Notes: generated by a model not told the origin, from the sequence alone. A stretch of 31,058 nt of DNA from CAYSPU01 sp964432995 (GCA_964432995.1 CAYSPU010000034.1:1-31058), one strand, 5' to 3'. Shown: positions 16,994-24,676, numbered from the stretch's first letter. Numbers and translations are program-made.

Positions 16994-18346
16994 TCAGCCA
17001 ATCCCCGCGGGTTCCCGCAGCTTCTTGCCGCGGGCGAAGATCAGCAGGGTGGCGAGCGCCGCCAGACCGGCCGCGAACAGAAACAGCCGGTCCAACCCCT
17101 CTTGGCGCCCCGCCATCAGACGCTGCACGGCGGCGTTGGCGAACATCGGTCCCAACCCGGAGCTGCAGAGCACCAGCAACGTCTGCGCCGTCGCCTTCAC
17201 CTGCACCCCGGCAATGGCGTCCACGAGCAATCCCACCCCGATGTGGTAGAGCACGACGGTGGTGCCCACCAACAGGTAACTCGCCGACAACACCCAGAGG
17301 TTGTCCGCCCAGGCGAACAGCAGTTGACGCAGCACCAGCGCCACACAGCCCACCCCGATCGATCCCGCAAACCCCAGCCGGTTCACGATCGCCGTCTGCC
17401 AGCGAAACAACGCGATCTCCCAAAGCACCCCAACCGATTGCACCAGCCCAATCCACGGACGGGCCATGCCCAGATCCTCAAGTCGGGGTGGCGAGTAGAA
17501 CGACTGGATTGCGAACGAGGCCGACACCAGGAAATACGAGCCGAGCACCACGAGGTAGTTCGGATTGCGGAGCAACTGCCGCAGGGCCGGGCCGTACCCG
17601 AGCACCGGCCGCGTCGCCACGCCCCGCGGCACCGCCCCGGGCGGCGTGTGCGGCAGACGAATCGAGACACCGATCATGCCCAGGCAACAGAGCATGGCGA
17701 TGACCTGAATGAACCCGAGGTCTCCCCGCGCGCTCAGCGCCAGCACCAGGAAGATCGGGAGCGACGGCAGGATCCACCCGAGTGATCCCCAGGCCCGGAG
17801 TGCCGCAAACTGCCGGTACGGATCCCGCAGATGCCGCAGCGCCAGCGCGTTCACCAGAATCGGCGCCGGTTGATAGCACGCATAGAAGAGCGTGAACGTC
17901 ACCAGGAGCCCAAACGGATGCGTCTGCAGGGCGAACCCGGCCAGCGCCAGGGCAGCCAGGCCGTTCATCATCAGGAATACGCGTTCCATCGGCAGATAAC
18001 GGTCGGCGAGCATCCCCCAGAAGAACGGGGAGACCAGAAGCGACGCCGACGAGACCAGCAGCACTCCGCTGATCTGCGCCACTGAAAGCCCGCGGTCTCG
18101 CAGCAGCAGCGTCAGAAACGGCAGCAGCGAGCCCCCCACCGCGTATTGCAGGACCATCGCCATCACCAACGACCGGCGCGGCCCCGTCGATGTTCCCGGA
18201 TTCGGCACGACAGCGCGGCATTGTGCCGCCCGCCGCCCCGCACGCGAGGAGGAAAATGCGGCGGTGTGCATCTGCACGGGCACCTCCCGCGCGCGAAACA
18301 AGTGGAGGGAACGCCAGAGGCACCGAAGCAGCCGCCCGGGTCTCAT
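16994..18346 (-). CDS. MFS transporter, nucleoside:H+ symporter-like
   Basis: A polytopic membrane protein of the major facilitator superfamily, nearest to the nucleoside:H+ symporter / MFS_1-like group. About 12 hydrophobic segments are seen. After the first segment comes 'RDRGLSVAQISGVLL', and between segments 2 and 3 is 'GMLADRYLPMERVF', the usual MFS loop. The ATG at 18346 overlaps the upstream E1-like gene's stop by 4 bases (ATGA) and gives 450 residues. That leaves about 60 basic, low-complexity residues before the first membrane segment, so an internal start (ATG 18271 or GTG 18211) is possible. It is the last gene of the minus-strand run; a role in the conjugation system is doubtful. 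Confidence 0.82.
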   Translation of the reverse strand: MRPGRLLRCLWRSLHLFRAREVPVQMHTAAFSSSRAGRRAAQCRAVVPNPGTSTGPRRSLVMAMVLQYAVGGSLLPFLTLLLRDRGLSVAQISGVLLVSSASLLVSPFFWGMLADRYLPMERVFLMMNGLAALALAGFALQTHPFGLLVTFTLFYACYQPAPILVNALALRHLRDPYRQFAALRAWGSLGWILPSLPIFLVLALSARGDLGFIQVIAMLCCLGMIGVSIRLPHTPPGAVPRGVATRPVLGYGPALRQLLRNPNYLVVLGSYFLVSASFAIQSFYSPPRLEDLGMARPWIGLVQSVGVLWEIALFRWQTAIVNRLGFAGSIGVGCVALVLRQLLFAWADNLWVLSASYLLVGTTVVLYHIGVGLLVDAIAGVQVKATAQTLLVLCSSGLGPMFANAAVQRLMAGRQEGLDRLFLFAAGLAALATLLIFARGKKLREPAGIG

Positions 18347-19350
18347 GATTCCGCGCTCGCCGGAGCGGCGAGGAGGCAGCCAGGCATCGACGAGGTGACG
18401 GCCGCGCTGAGGCTTCCCTGAAGCCCGACGGGTGTTGGCAGCCGGTCCACCGGGCGCATGAGAGCGTCCGCGATGTCGAAGGCCACTTCGCCGTAATGCA
18501 GCGCCCCGCTGAGATAGAGCCAAAGGGTGTTCAGCATAGCCGACGCCACGGCCAGGTTGGCAAAGAGGATCTGCGGCACGCTGGCAACCAGGTCCGTGCA
18601 GCTCTGATCGGTGGGCAAGTGGTCGGCCGGGTGAGCGATCTCCGGATGGCGGTGGGTCAACGGCAGTGTCGCGTCCCGGCCGCGAACCCGGAGGTAAACC
18701 TGGACGTTGCCGTAGCTCCCTCGACGGGTGGTGCCCGCGGCGTCGGGACCCACACCGTCGTTCCCGCCGGAGATGAGGCAGACGTCCGCCAACCGCGCCG
18801 CGTGGTCGTTCAGCAGCTTGCGCGTCGCGTGGTTGTCCACCGTGAGCAGAACCACGTCTCCCGCGCGAACCAACCGGTCGGCGTTCGCCGGCGTGAGGTA
18901 TTCCTCGACGGCGAGAATCGCGAGCCCGGTGTCGGTGAAACGCGGGCGCAGCTCGTCCCGGGTGACCACGGCCTTGTTGCCGTAATCGCCGAAGAACATC
19001 CGGCTGGCGTTGGTGGGCTCGAACGCGTCGCCATCGATCAACACCAATCGGGCTTCGCTCCCCAGCGATGCCAGGAAGAGCGCCCCGTAGCGGGCGACAA
19101 TGCTGCCGACACCCCCGAGGCCGATGACCTTGACCGCCGCGTTGTCGGGCAACCTCGGCACCAGGATGCGATCGCGGGGGGGGGCCGTCCGACCCTGCGC
19201 CCATCCGCCGCTTGGCGGTTCGGGACACGGGTCTTCCGATCCGCCCCGTCCTTCGGGCATTTGGTCGCGGCGCGGCTGCGGCTCGGCAGAGTCGCGGCGC
19301 GGGGCCGGTGTCGAGACATCCCCGTGACCGGGTGGAATCGCAGCCGTCAT
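18343..19350 (-). CDS. ThiF/E1-like activating enzyme, second copy (PRTRC-ThiF-like)
   Basis: A 335-residue E1-like adenylating enzyme. After a Pro/Arg-rich N-terminus of about 65 residues, the Rossmann-type core has the nucleotide loop 'GLGGVGS' (77-83), 'VLIDGDAFEPTNASR' (103-117), with acidic D106/D108 and R117 as expected for ATP/Mg binding, Lys126 in 'GNKAVV', and 'VDN' (171-173). 'QSCTDLVASVPQILFAN' contains Cys251, the best candidate for a thioester Cys. E1 enzymes activate the C-terminal Gly of a ubiquitin-like protein. Its start overlaps the JAMM gene before it (ATGA). The order Ubl, B-like, JAMM, ThiF matches PRTRC cassettes, so it probably serves the Ubl at 21070. Confidence 0.88.
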   Translation of the reverse strand: MTAAIPPGHGDVSTPAPRRDSAEPQPRRDQMPEGRGGSEDPCPEPPSGGWAQGRTAPPRDRILVPRLPDNAAVKVIGLGGVGSIVARYGALFLASLGSEARLVLIDGDAFEPTNASRMFFGDYGNKAVVTRDELRPRFTDTGLAILAVEEYLTPANADRLVRAGDVVLLTVDNHATRKLLNDHAARLADVCLISGGNDGVGPDAAGTTRRGSYGNVQVYLRVRGRDATLPLTHRHPEIAHPADHLPTDQSCTDLVASVPQILFANLAVASAMLNTLWLYLSGALHYGEVAFDIADALMRPVDRLPTPVGLQGSLSAAVTSSMPGCLLAAPASAES

Positions 19351-20174
19351 ACGGGAGGCTTCTCGCCGGCAGGCTCGGCGGAAGGAGGCGGGCCGGGATT
19401 CTCGTCGGCCGCGGCGGAATTGGTCGTGCCTCCGTCCGGCTTCCGGTGGCCGGGGCGATCGTCGCGCCGGGCGCTGTTCCAGGGCTTGACGGTGACCTTG
19501 CGCAGCCATTCCTCGGGCACTTCGGCGAGGCGCCGGCGATGGTAGCCCTCGAGGACCTGGCTCAGGTCGCGCACGCGGAAGCGGACGCCATCGGCGGTGG
19601 CTTCGCAGTGGAACTGCGGCGGCTCGTCCAGGATGCGTCCCACGACGAGGTGGATGCCGGGACGATGTGCTTCATCGGACGGGTCGATGGCGGAAGCGTA
19701 GGCGGCGCCGTCCACGTGGCTGTGGATATCGCCCAGGAGAACCAGGTGGGGGGGCAGGGGCGGCACCAGGTAGTCCAGGTCCATCGGATAGGGCCGGCCG
19801 GTCCACGACTCGAGCACCCAGCCAACCTGGTCGGGCACCACCACCTCGACCGCCTGGGTCTCGCGGTTCCAGGCGAGGAGCACGACCGCCTCGGAGCTGT
19901 GGCGTTCACCGATGATGTCGAAGAATCCGACCACCTGTTCGATCACCTGCCGGGGGATGCGGGGGTAGCTCAGCTCCAAGAGGGTCTCCTGGCCCGCCAG
20001 TTCGCTGGGAAACTCCGTCACCGGCACGCAACTGCGAAAGAACGGGGTGTTCCGACAGAGGAACAGCCCGTCGCGGCTGAGGAGGTAGAAGACCTTCTCG
20101 TCCTCGGGCCACGGCATGGTGCTGCTCAGCTTGAGGTAGATGGGGGTAACCAGCGGCGAGTTGGTCCATTTCAT
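19347..20174 (-). CDS. JAMM/Prok-JAB metalloprotease, second copy (PRTRC-A-like)
   Basis: A 275-residue protein with a textbook JAMM zinc site: 'GDIHSHVDGAAYASAID', giving His151 and His153, then seven residues to Ser161 and two to Asp164. Glu95 ('SSEAVVLL') is the likely upstream Glu. JAMM enzymes cleave isopeptide or peptide bonds after the C-terminal Gly of ubiquitin-like proteins. The first 70 residues form a separate N-terminal domain, and the last 45 are a Pro/Ala/Gly-rich disordered tail. Start and stop both overlap neighbours by 4 bases. By position it corresponds to PRTRC protein A. It could remove the extra residues at the end of the Ubl at 21070 or deconjugate it. Confidence 0.9.
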   Translation of the reverse strand: MKWTNSPLVTPIYLKLSSTMPWPEDEKVFYLLSRDGLFLCRNTPFFRSCVPVTEFPSELAGQETLLELSYPRIPRQVIEQVVGFFDIIGERHSSEAVVLLAWNRETQAVEVVVPDQVGWVLESWTGRPYPMDLDYLVPPLPPHLVLLGDIHSHVDGAAYASAIDPSDEAHRPGIHLVVGRILDEPPQFHCEATADGVRFRVRDLSQVLEGYHRRRLAEVPEEWLRKVTVKPWNSARRDDRPGHRKPDGGTTNSAAADENPGPPPSAEPAGEKPPV

Positions 20175-21073
20175 GGGGAGAACTGGTTGTTGAAGATGAT
20201 GCGCGCCAGGGAGGAGGCGTTGCGCGGGGTCCGGGCGCGGGCATTGAGGCGAGTGAAGGTGCGCGCGGCCACTTGGCGCACAGTGTGTTGGGTGTTGATC
20301 CAGGGCACTTCGAGAACGAACAACGGGTCTTGGGCCGTCGCCTGTTCCCAGGCCTCGACCGTGCGGATGCGCGGATCCACCTCGCGGGAGGCGGTGAACC
20401 AGCTCGAGAACTCGTGGTGCTCGCTGCTGAGGTTGAAGCCGGATTCGAGCAGGCAGCGGCGCAGGACATTGAAGCCGGCCGTGAGGCTCTTGTTCAAGTC
20501 GGGGTCGCTCATGGCGGGCGTCGGCTTCAGGTGCTGGGTGCAGATCCAGGAGAGCGGCCGGCCGTCGGGCGGTTCGAAGCGCGAGCAGTTGAGCAGCGCC
20601 GGGTAGAACAGCGGCTCGTCGAGGCTCTTGAGCGGCTGGACCCGGAAGAAGCACTCGTTGGCGCCGGAGAGGAACAGGCGACCGCTGGAGTGCGCCACGA
20701 ACACCACAAGGACGATCAGGTAGGGCAGCGCGATGCGAACGGTGCGGTAGCGCGTTCCCTCGCCGAAGGGGGCCGGCGAATCGGGGGCGATCCACAGGAA
20801 CCGGTGCACGCCGGGCGGGCGTTCGTAGACCCAGATGGTGACGCCGCCCTCGGTGAGTGCGGCTTTGACGCCATCCGGCAAGACCACCCCGCCGGTGTCC
20901 ATGCGGCGCGCGGCCACTTTGGTCAGCAGCGCTTCCAGCGGCATCGAGGCCTTCTGGCCCTCGGGCGAGGCCGCGACGGCTTCGCTCCCGGAGATCGTGA
21001 CGAGATCGGACCCGGACTCGCACCGCTCGAGGAGCTGTGCCTCGAGTTCGGCCAGCATCCACTCCGCGTTCAC
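20171..21073 (-). CDS. PRTRC-B-like / prokaryotic E2 family-D-like protein
   Basis: A 300-residue protein starting at GTG 21073, which overlaps the preceding Ubl stop (GTGA). Residues about 110-185 resemble PRTRC protein B: a hydrophobic 'ALPYLIVLVVFVA', then 'ECFFRVQPLKSLDEPLFYPALLNCSR', read in pieces, and 'RPLSWICTQHL'. That family has been proposed to have a diverged E2 (UBC) fold. Cys163 ('LLNCSR') and Cys178 ('WICTQ') are candidate active-site cysteines, but which one, if any, carries the Ubl is unknown. The C-terminal 100 residues are mainly helical. Position between Ubl and JAMM genes supports the assignment. Confidence in family is moderate, in E2 activity low. Confidence 0.68.
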   Translation of the reverse strand: MNAEWMLAELEAQLLERCESGSDLVTISGSEAVAASPEGQKASMPLEALLTKVAARRMDTGGVVLPDGVKAALTEGGVTIWVYERPPGVHRFLWIAPDSPAPFGEGTRYRTVRIALPYLIVLVVFVAHSSGRLFLSGANECFFRVQPLKSLDEPLFYPALLNCSRFEPPDGRPLSWICTQHLKPTPAMSDPDLNKSLTAGFNVLRRCLLESGFNLSSEHHEFSSWFTASREVDPRIRTVEAWEQATAQDPLFVLEVPWINTQHTVRQVAARTFTRLNARARTPRNASSLARIIFNNQFSP

Positions 21074-21375
21074 CGGCCCCGTCCTTTCTCGCCGGCGCGG
21101 CGGGTGAACATGAGTGCCTGGCCGGGGCGCACCACGGTGTCGTCGCTGACATCGTGGCCATCGAGGACGGCCTGGCTGTGAGGATCGAGGTCGAGTCGAT
21201 CGCGGAAGCGTCGGCGGATTTCGCCGACAGTCATGTTGCCGACCGGCAGGGACTCGGCGTAGGGGCCGCTCGAGACGGAGACCGGTTGGTGGGCGTCGGG
21301 CGCGTCGTCGAAGAGACTGGCGCCGCCGCCGGGGCCGCACTGCCGCGGGCGGTCGGGATGCAGGCGTTCATTCAT
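21070..21375 (-). CDS. Ubiquitin-like beta-grasp protein 2 (Prok_Ub/PRTRC-C-like)
   Basis: A 101-residue protein. Residues 1-30 look disordered; from 'VSVSSGPYAESLPVG' onward a beta-grasp order is seen: two strands, a helix ('TVGEIRRRFRDRL'), then 'QAVLDGHDVSDDTVVRPGQALMFTRRAGEKG'-type strands, described in pieces. The 'V-x-Gly...D-x-VV-x-x-G-x-x-L-x-F...GxKG' pattern matches the prokaryotic ubiquitin-like group found in PRTRC cassettes. The chain ends GEKGRGR, with no free terminal Gly, so maturation by cleavage after a Gly would be needed if it is conjugated. No strong ribosome site is seen; the AAACCCAACC motif lies 9 bases before the ATG. It is translationally coupled to the next gene. 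Confidence 0.75.
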   Translation of the reverse strand: MNERLHPDRPRQCGPGGGASLFDDAPDAHQPVSVSSGPYAESLPVGNMTVGEIRRRFRDRLDLDPHSQAVLDGHDVSDDTVVRPGQALMFTRRAGEKGRGR

Positions 21376-21398
21376 GGCAGGCAGGGTTGGGTTTGGGG

Positions 21399-23342
21399 TT
21401 AGCGACGATGGAACTCGAAGGAGAGGTGGCCGGGCTGCGGCAGGCGGCGCAAGGTGGCCACGCGCACGCCGTCGGGCAGGTCGGTGTAGCTGCCCACGTT
21501 GCCTTCCCGCAACTGGTCGACGACGCCGCGGAGTTGGGCTTCGAACGCGCGGGCGAGTTGTTCGAGGGTGATGCCTGATTGGGCGGCGCCGTTGATCTCG
21601 GCTTCGCAGGCCTCGCTGGCGGCCTGTTGCACGGCACGGTCGGCCAGTGCCCCGGTCAGGAAGTCCCGGCGGTGTTTGACGACCGGGGTGGTCGAGCCGG
21701 CGTAGGTGAGTTCGACCAGGCCGGAGTCGGAGCCGTTGGGGCTGAAGAACCATGCGGCCAGACTCTGGATGTGGCGGTCCCAAAGCTCTTGCGGGGAGCA
21801 GCCGTTGTTCGCCGCGACCGGCAGACCGCGCGTCAGCTTCTCCATCACCGCCATGAACGACCGGCGTTTCAGGCGCCCGAAAGTCTCAGTCGATCCCCCC
21901 ACGCGCCGCAACAGGGCCGGATCCACCAGGTGAGGCTCGTTGGTGGTCGCCAACACCACAATCAGGCGGTCGCTCAGATCGGCGCCGTTCGGGTCCAACC
22001 GCTGCAGAACGGTCGTCAGAATGCGATCGTAGATCGGCTCCTGGGAGGAGGAACGGGCGCGACCCAGGCCGTCCAATTCCTCGAGCACAATCAACACGGG
22101 CAGCTTGACCTGGCGCCCGTCCGGGGTGGTGAAGGTCTCGTCGGCCAGTTGGCCGGCTTCGTTCAGGGCGCGTTCCCAGTTCTTTTCGCTTTCCCCGAGC
22201 CACATGGAGAGGATCTGGCCTTGGCGAAGCCGGAACACGCGCCGGGGGAGCTGTTCGATCGGGACGCCGGTGATCTCGCTCATGATTTCGTAGAGCTTCC
22301 GGTGGATGGCGTCGACGGCGAGGCTCTTGCCGGAGCCGCTCACCCCGCACAGGAGTTTCAGGCAACACCGGCGCAGCCGATACCGCCGCCGCGCCGCCGG
22401 CTGCGTCATCTCCCTCCTCACGTGGGTGGCGACGTCCTCGATGCAGCGCGGGGGCGCCCCAATATCGCGTTCGGCGATCACGTTGGGCACCGGGCGGCGG
22501 TCCAGGAACCGATAGTGCGACAGCCCGTCCTGGGGCGGCAGGGCGGCGATGGCCAGCGTCCGGCGGGTGCTGACGGTCAGCGCGGCCCCCGGTCCCACCT
22601 CCCCAGCCTTGATTTGGCTCATGAGGCCGTGCGTCGCGAGGAAGACGCAGCGCTCCGCGCCGGAGCGGAGCGAGACTTCGACGTGCCGGTCGTCGAGGCG
22701 GCGTTCGAATTGGGCCACGTCGCCGATCCGCAGTTGGCCGGCCGCGCGGCGCAGCAGGACCCGGCCTTTCCCGTCCAGCACCACGCGATCCCCTTGCTGG
22801 AGGGGCGCGCACCCTTCCTCCGGTGGCACGACGACGTAGGCCTCCGTGCCATCGTCCAGCAGCACCAGCGCCTGGGGCACCAGATCGCCGGCCGACGACA
22901 GCATCTCGACAAAGACGGCGCTGCGCATGGGCCCCGCCTGCATCTCTTGGAGCATGGCGTCCAGACGGCGGTTCTTCTCCTCATACACCGCCTGGGCGTT
23001 TTTCTTGGCGAGATACTCGACAACGGCCTTGACCACCTCCTCGCTCTCCGGGCCCGGGGTGCCGGCCACATCGCGGAGCACGGCAGCCCGATGTTCCCAG
23101 GGCATGCCAACGCGCTCCCCGGCCCGAAGCTCGCGCTCGACATCGCGAGCGGCGTCAACGCCGACACCGGGGCGGCGCCAGGCGCCGCGTTTCGCGCGAC
23201 GCACACGATCACGTTCATCGCGCGCAAGCNNNNNNNNNNGGCCCGGGGTGCCGGCCACATCGCGGAGCACGGCAGCCCGATGTTCCCAGGGCAGGTTCGG
23301 GTCGGAGATCATCATGAGAACGGCCGGGGACTTCGCACTCAT
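21399..23342 (-). CDS. AAA+ ATPase with coiled coil and OB domains (ARC/Mpa-like unfoldase); interrupted by an assembly artefact
   Basis: As deposited this frame includes 189 spurious bases (see 23105-23239); without them the protein is 584 residues. The start is ATG 23342, with AGAAGGA 10 bases upstream; ATG 23396, which overlaps the previous stop, would add 18 residues. Domain order: short N-terminus; coiled coil (about 38-75); OB-type beta domains (about 92-205, 'LQQGDRVVLDGKGRVLL'); AAA+ core with Walker A 'GVSGSGKS' (270-277), pore-loop-like 'WLG' (318-320), Walker B 'LIVLEELD' (354-361), sensor 'ATTN' (402-405) and Arg 416-417. This is the layout of proteasomal ATPases (Mpa/ARC, PAN). 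The Walker B Asp is replaced by Glu, the usual PGRFD region is altered, and the C-terminus (FHRR) lacks a HbYX motif. Likely unfolds Ubl-tagged proteins. Confidence 0.85.
   Translation of the reverse strand: MSAKSPAVLMMISDPNLPWEHRAAVLRDVAGTPGXXXXLARDERDRVRRAKRGAWRRPGVGVDAARDVERELRAGERVGMPWEHRAAVLRDVAGTPGPESEEVVKAVVEYLAKKNAQAVYEEKNRRLDAMLQEMQAGPMRSAVFVEMLSSAGDLVPQALVLLDDGTEAYVVVPPEEGCAPLQQGDRVVLDGKGRVLLRRAAGQLRIGDVAQFERRLDDRHVEVSLRSGAERCVFLATHGLMSQIKAGEVGPGAALTVSTRRTLAIAALPPQDGLSHYRFLDRRPVPNVIAERDIGAPPRCIEDVATHVRREMTQPAARRRYRLRRCCLKLLCGVSGSGKSLAVDAIHRKLYEIMSEITGVPIEQLPRRVFRLRQGQILSMWLGESEKNWERALNEAGQLADETFTTPDGRQVKLPVLIVLEELDGLGRARSSSQEPIYDRILTTVLQRLDPNGADLSDRLIVVLATTNEPHLVDPALLRRVGGSTETFGRLKRRSFMAVMEKLTRGLPVAANNGCSPQELWDRHIQSLAAWFFSPNGSDSGLVELTYAGSTTPVVKHRRDFLTGALADRAVQQAASEACEAEINGAAQSGITLEQLARAFEAQLRGVVDQLREGNVGSYTDLPDGVRVATLRRLPQPGHLSFEFHRR
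23051..23293. other. Assembly join: 54-base duplication flanking foreign bases and N run
   Basis: Bases 23051-23104 and 23240-23293 are identical, 189 bases apart. Between them are 125 unrelated bases and 10 N. Joining 23104 directly to 23294 restores an uninterrupted ATPase reading frame, so the duplication and its contents are best explained as a contig end carrying a chimeric tail. Confidence 0.85.
23105..23229 (+). other. Foreign fragment reading as NAD(P)H-hydrate epimerase (NnrE/YjeF_N)
   Basis: On the plus strand, frame from 23106, this piece encodes 'GPKLALDIASGVNADTG' followed by 'RATHTITFIARK'. That matches the conserved 'LALDxPSGLxADTG...RAxxTxTF...K' of NAD(P)H-hydrate epimerase. 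Such a gene makes no sense here, on the opposite strand inside an ATPase. It is most likely a chimeric read from another genome or locus. Confidence 0.75.
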
Positions 23343-23395
23343 AGGCGGGGTGTCCTTCTGGGTTGTGCGGGAACGTTTGCGGTTGGGTTTCGGCA

Positions 23396-24514
23396 TTAGG
23401 GAAAGGAAGAGTCGGGCAACAGATAGTAGCCGCGGGCCTGGAGGCGGCCGTCCCTGAGCCCGTAGAGTTGGTGAACACCTTCGGCCCGAGCCGTGAGACC
23501 GAAGATATGGCAGAGAGCCCACGGCTGGCGGGCGAAGACCGCTCGATGCCAGGTCTGGTCGTCCTGCGACACAAACACGCTGGTGACCGCGCAGGTCGCC
23601 CGTTTCTCGCACTCCGCGCACACCTTGCCGTCGTTCGGCAGGAAGGAGTGCCCGTGCGCTTGTCCCAGGAGGCGCTCGGCCCGCCGGGGATACGCCGCCT
23701 GCCGCGCCTTCAGGATGGCTTGGATGCGCATCCAGCTCCGGCTCGAATACGAGAGGCTGAACGCGGTCTGCTCGGCTTCCTGCACTTCGATGACATCCGT
23801 GATGATGGCCGCCAGCTCGCCAGAGTGCGGGCAGACGGCGAGTGCGCCCAGCAGGACGCCCCCCGTTTCGACGGGCGGATCCGCATCCCGTCCGCGGCGT
23901 GCGCAGCTCTCCGCCCTGGCCAACGCCTCGGGCGTGTAGAACACCGGAAACTCCTCGGGGTCCAGAATCGCCACCGGCGTGGCCCGCTCCAGCAACTGGC
24001 GGATGGGGATCGTCAGATGCGTGAGCGCCGGGCTGCGGATGGAGACGGTCAGCGAAACGCCGTTCGCGCCGGGCGGATCCTCCGCCCCGCCGCCCGAAGT
24101 AGCAGCCACTTCGTAGACATACGGATCGCCTGGCTTCAAGACCGCGGCTTGGAGCAGCGGCTTCAGCACCCGGCCCGCCACATGGCGCAGGGCGGCAATC
24201 GTGAAGTCACGCCCGCTGATCCCGCCGCCGGGCAGCGTGGCTTCCAGGGTGAACCCCAGGCAGCTCGTCTCGGAATGATCCGTAAAACGCGGCCGGAGGC
24301 GCATGGGCGTTTCCGCCAGGGGCAGATCGTGGTGGCCGGTTCGCAGGCAGGTCTCGCGCCACGTCTCGCTGGCGGCGTCGACCAAGTCCGCGCGGGTAAC
24401 CGGAGTCTGGGCGAGCACCGGCTCGTCGTAGCCCCTGCGAATCAGAGCGACCAGCGGCCGTTCGAACGCCAACGTGGGGAGATTGCCGGCAAAGGTCTGC
24501 ATCGTGGATCGCAT
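23396..24514 (-). CDS. JAMM metalloprotease-like protein with Cys-rich insertion, first copy
   Basis: A 372-residue protein with start at ATG 24514 (24502 also possible); an in-frame GTG at 24676 is rejected because the extra 54 codons have non-coding composition. The C-terminal half is a JAMM domain: Glu216 in 'ETGGVLLGAL', 'HGH' at 287-289, and Ser316/Asp319 in 'SVFVSQDD'. Between HxH and SxxD, where canonical enzymes have seven residues, there are 26, including Cys299, Cys302 and Cys308, a possible extra zinc knuckle. The N-terminal 210 residues form another domain with no recognised family. It follows the Ubl gene at 24677 and probably removes or matures that Ubl. Confidence 0.82.
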   Translation of the reverse strand: MRSTMQTFAGNLPTLAFERPLVALIRRGYDEPVLAQTPVTRADLVDAASETWRETCLRTGHHDLPLAETPMRLRPRFTDHSETSCLGFTLEATLPGGGISGRDFTIAALRHVAGRVLKPLLQAAVLKPGDPYVYEVAATSGGGAEDPPGANGVSLTVSIRSPALTHLTIPIRQLLERATPVAILDPEEFPVFYTPEALARAESCARRGRDADPPVETGGVLLGALAVCPHSGELAAIITDVIEVQEAEQTAFSLSYSSRSWMRIQAILKARQAAYPRRAERLLGQAHGHSFLPNDGKVCAECEKRATCAVTSVFVSQDDQTWHRAVFARQPWALCHIFGLTARAEGVHQLYGLRDGRLQARGYYLLPDSSFP

Positions 24515-24565
24515 TACTGCATTGCGGGAGCGGCGGAGGACGGCGTGTCCGCGCATCAGCTTGTC

Positions 24566-24601
24566 GGCGGGTCGGCCGTCGTGCCGTCGTTCCGACCCGC
24601 C
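24566..24601 (-). promoter_or_regulatory. GC-rich hairpin inside the operon, between Ubl 1 and JAMM 1
   Basis: Bases 24566-24575 pair perfectly with 24592-24601 (GGCGGGTCGG and its complement) across a 16-base loop. It lies in the only long gap inside the operon (24515-24676). There is no T run, so it may act on mRNA stability or partial readthrough, raising Ubl over downstream proteins. Function is inferred. Confidence 0.4.
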
Positions 24602-24676
24602 GCAGCTCCGGCGATGCTGCGGCCAGTCCGTCAGCGCCGCCGCCGGTCGCACCCTAGCCCGCGTGTCCGGTGCCAC

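Noticed and set aside
18343..21375. Interpretation as thiamine or molybdopterin synthesis (ThiF/ThiS, MoeB/MoaD)
   Set aside because: No thiamine or molybdopterin genes are present, and the JAMM and PRTRC-B-like partners point to a conjugation-type cassette.
24515..24676. GTG start at 24676 for the first JAMM gene
   Set aside because: The added 54 codons have unlikely composition and include the GC hairpin, so the start at 24514 or 24502 is preferred.
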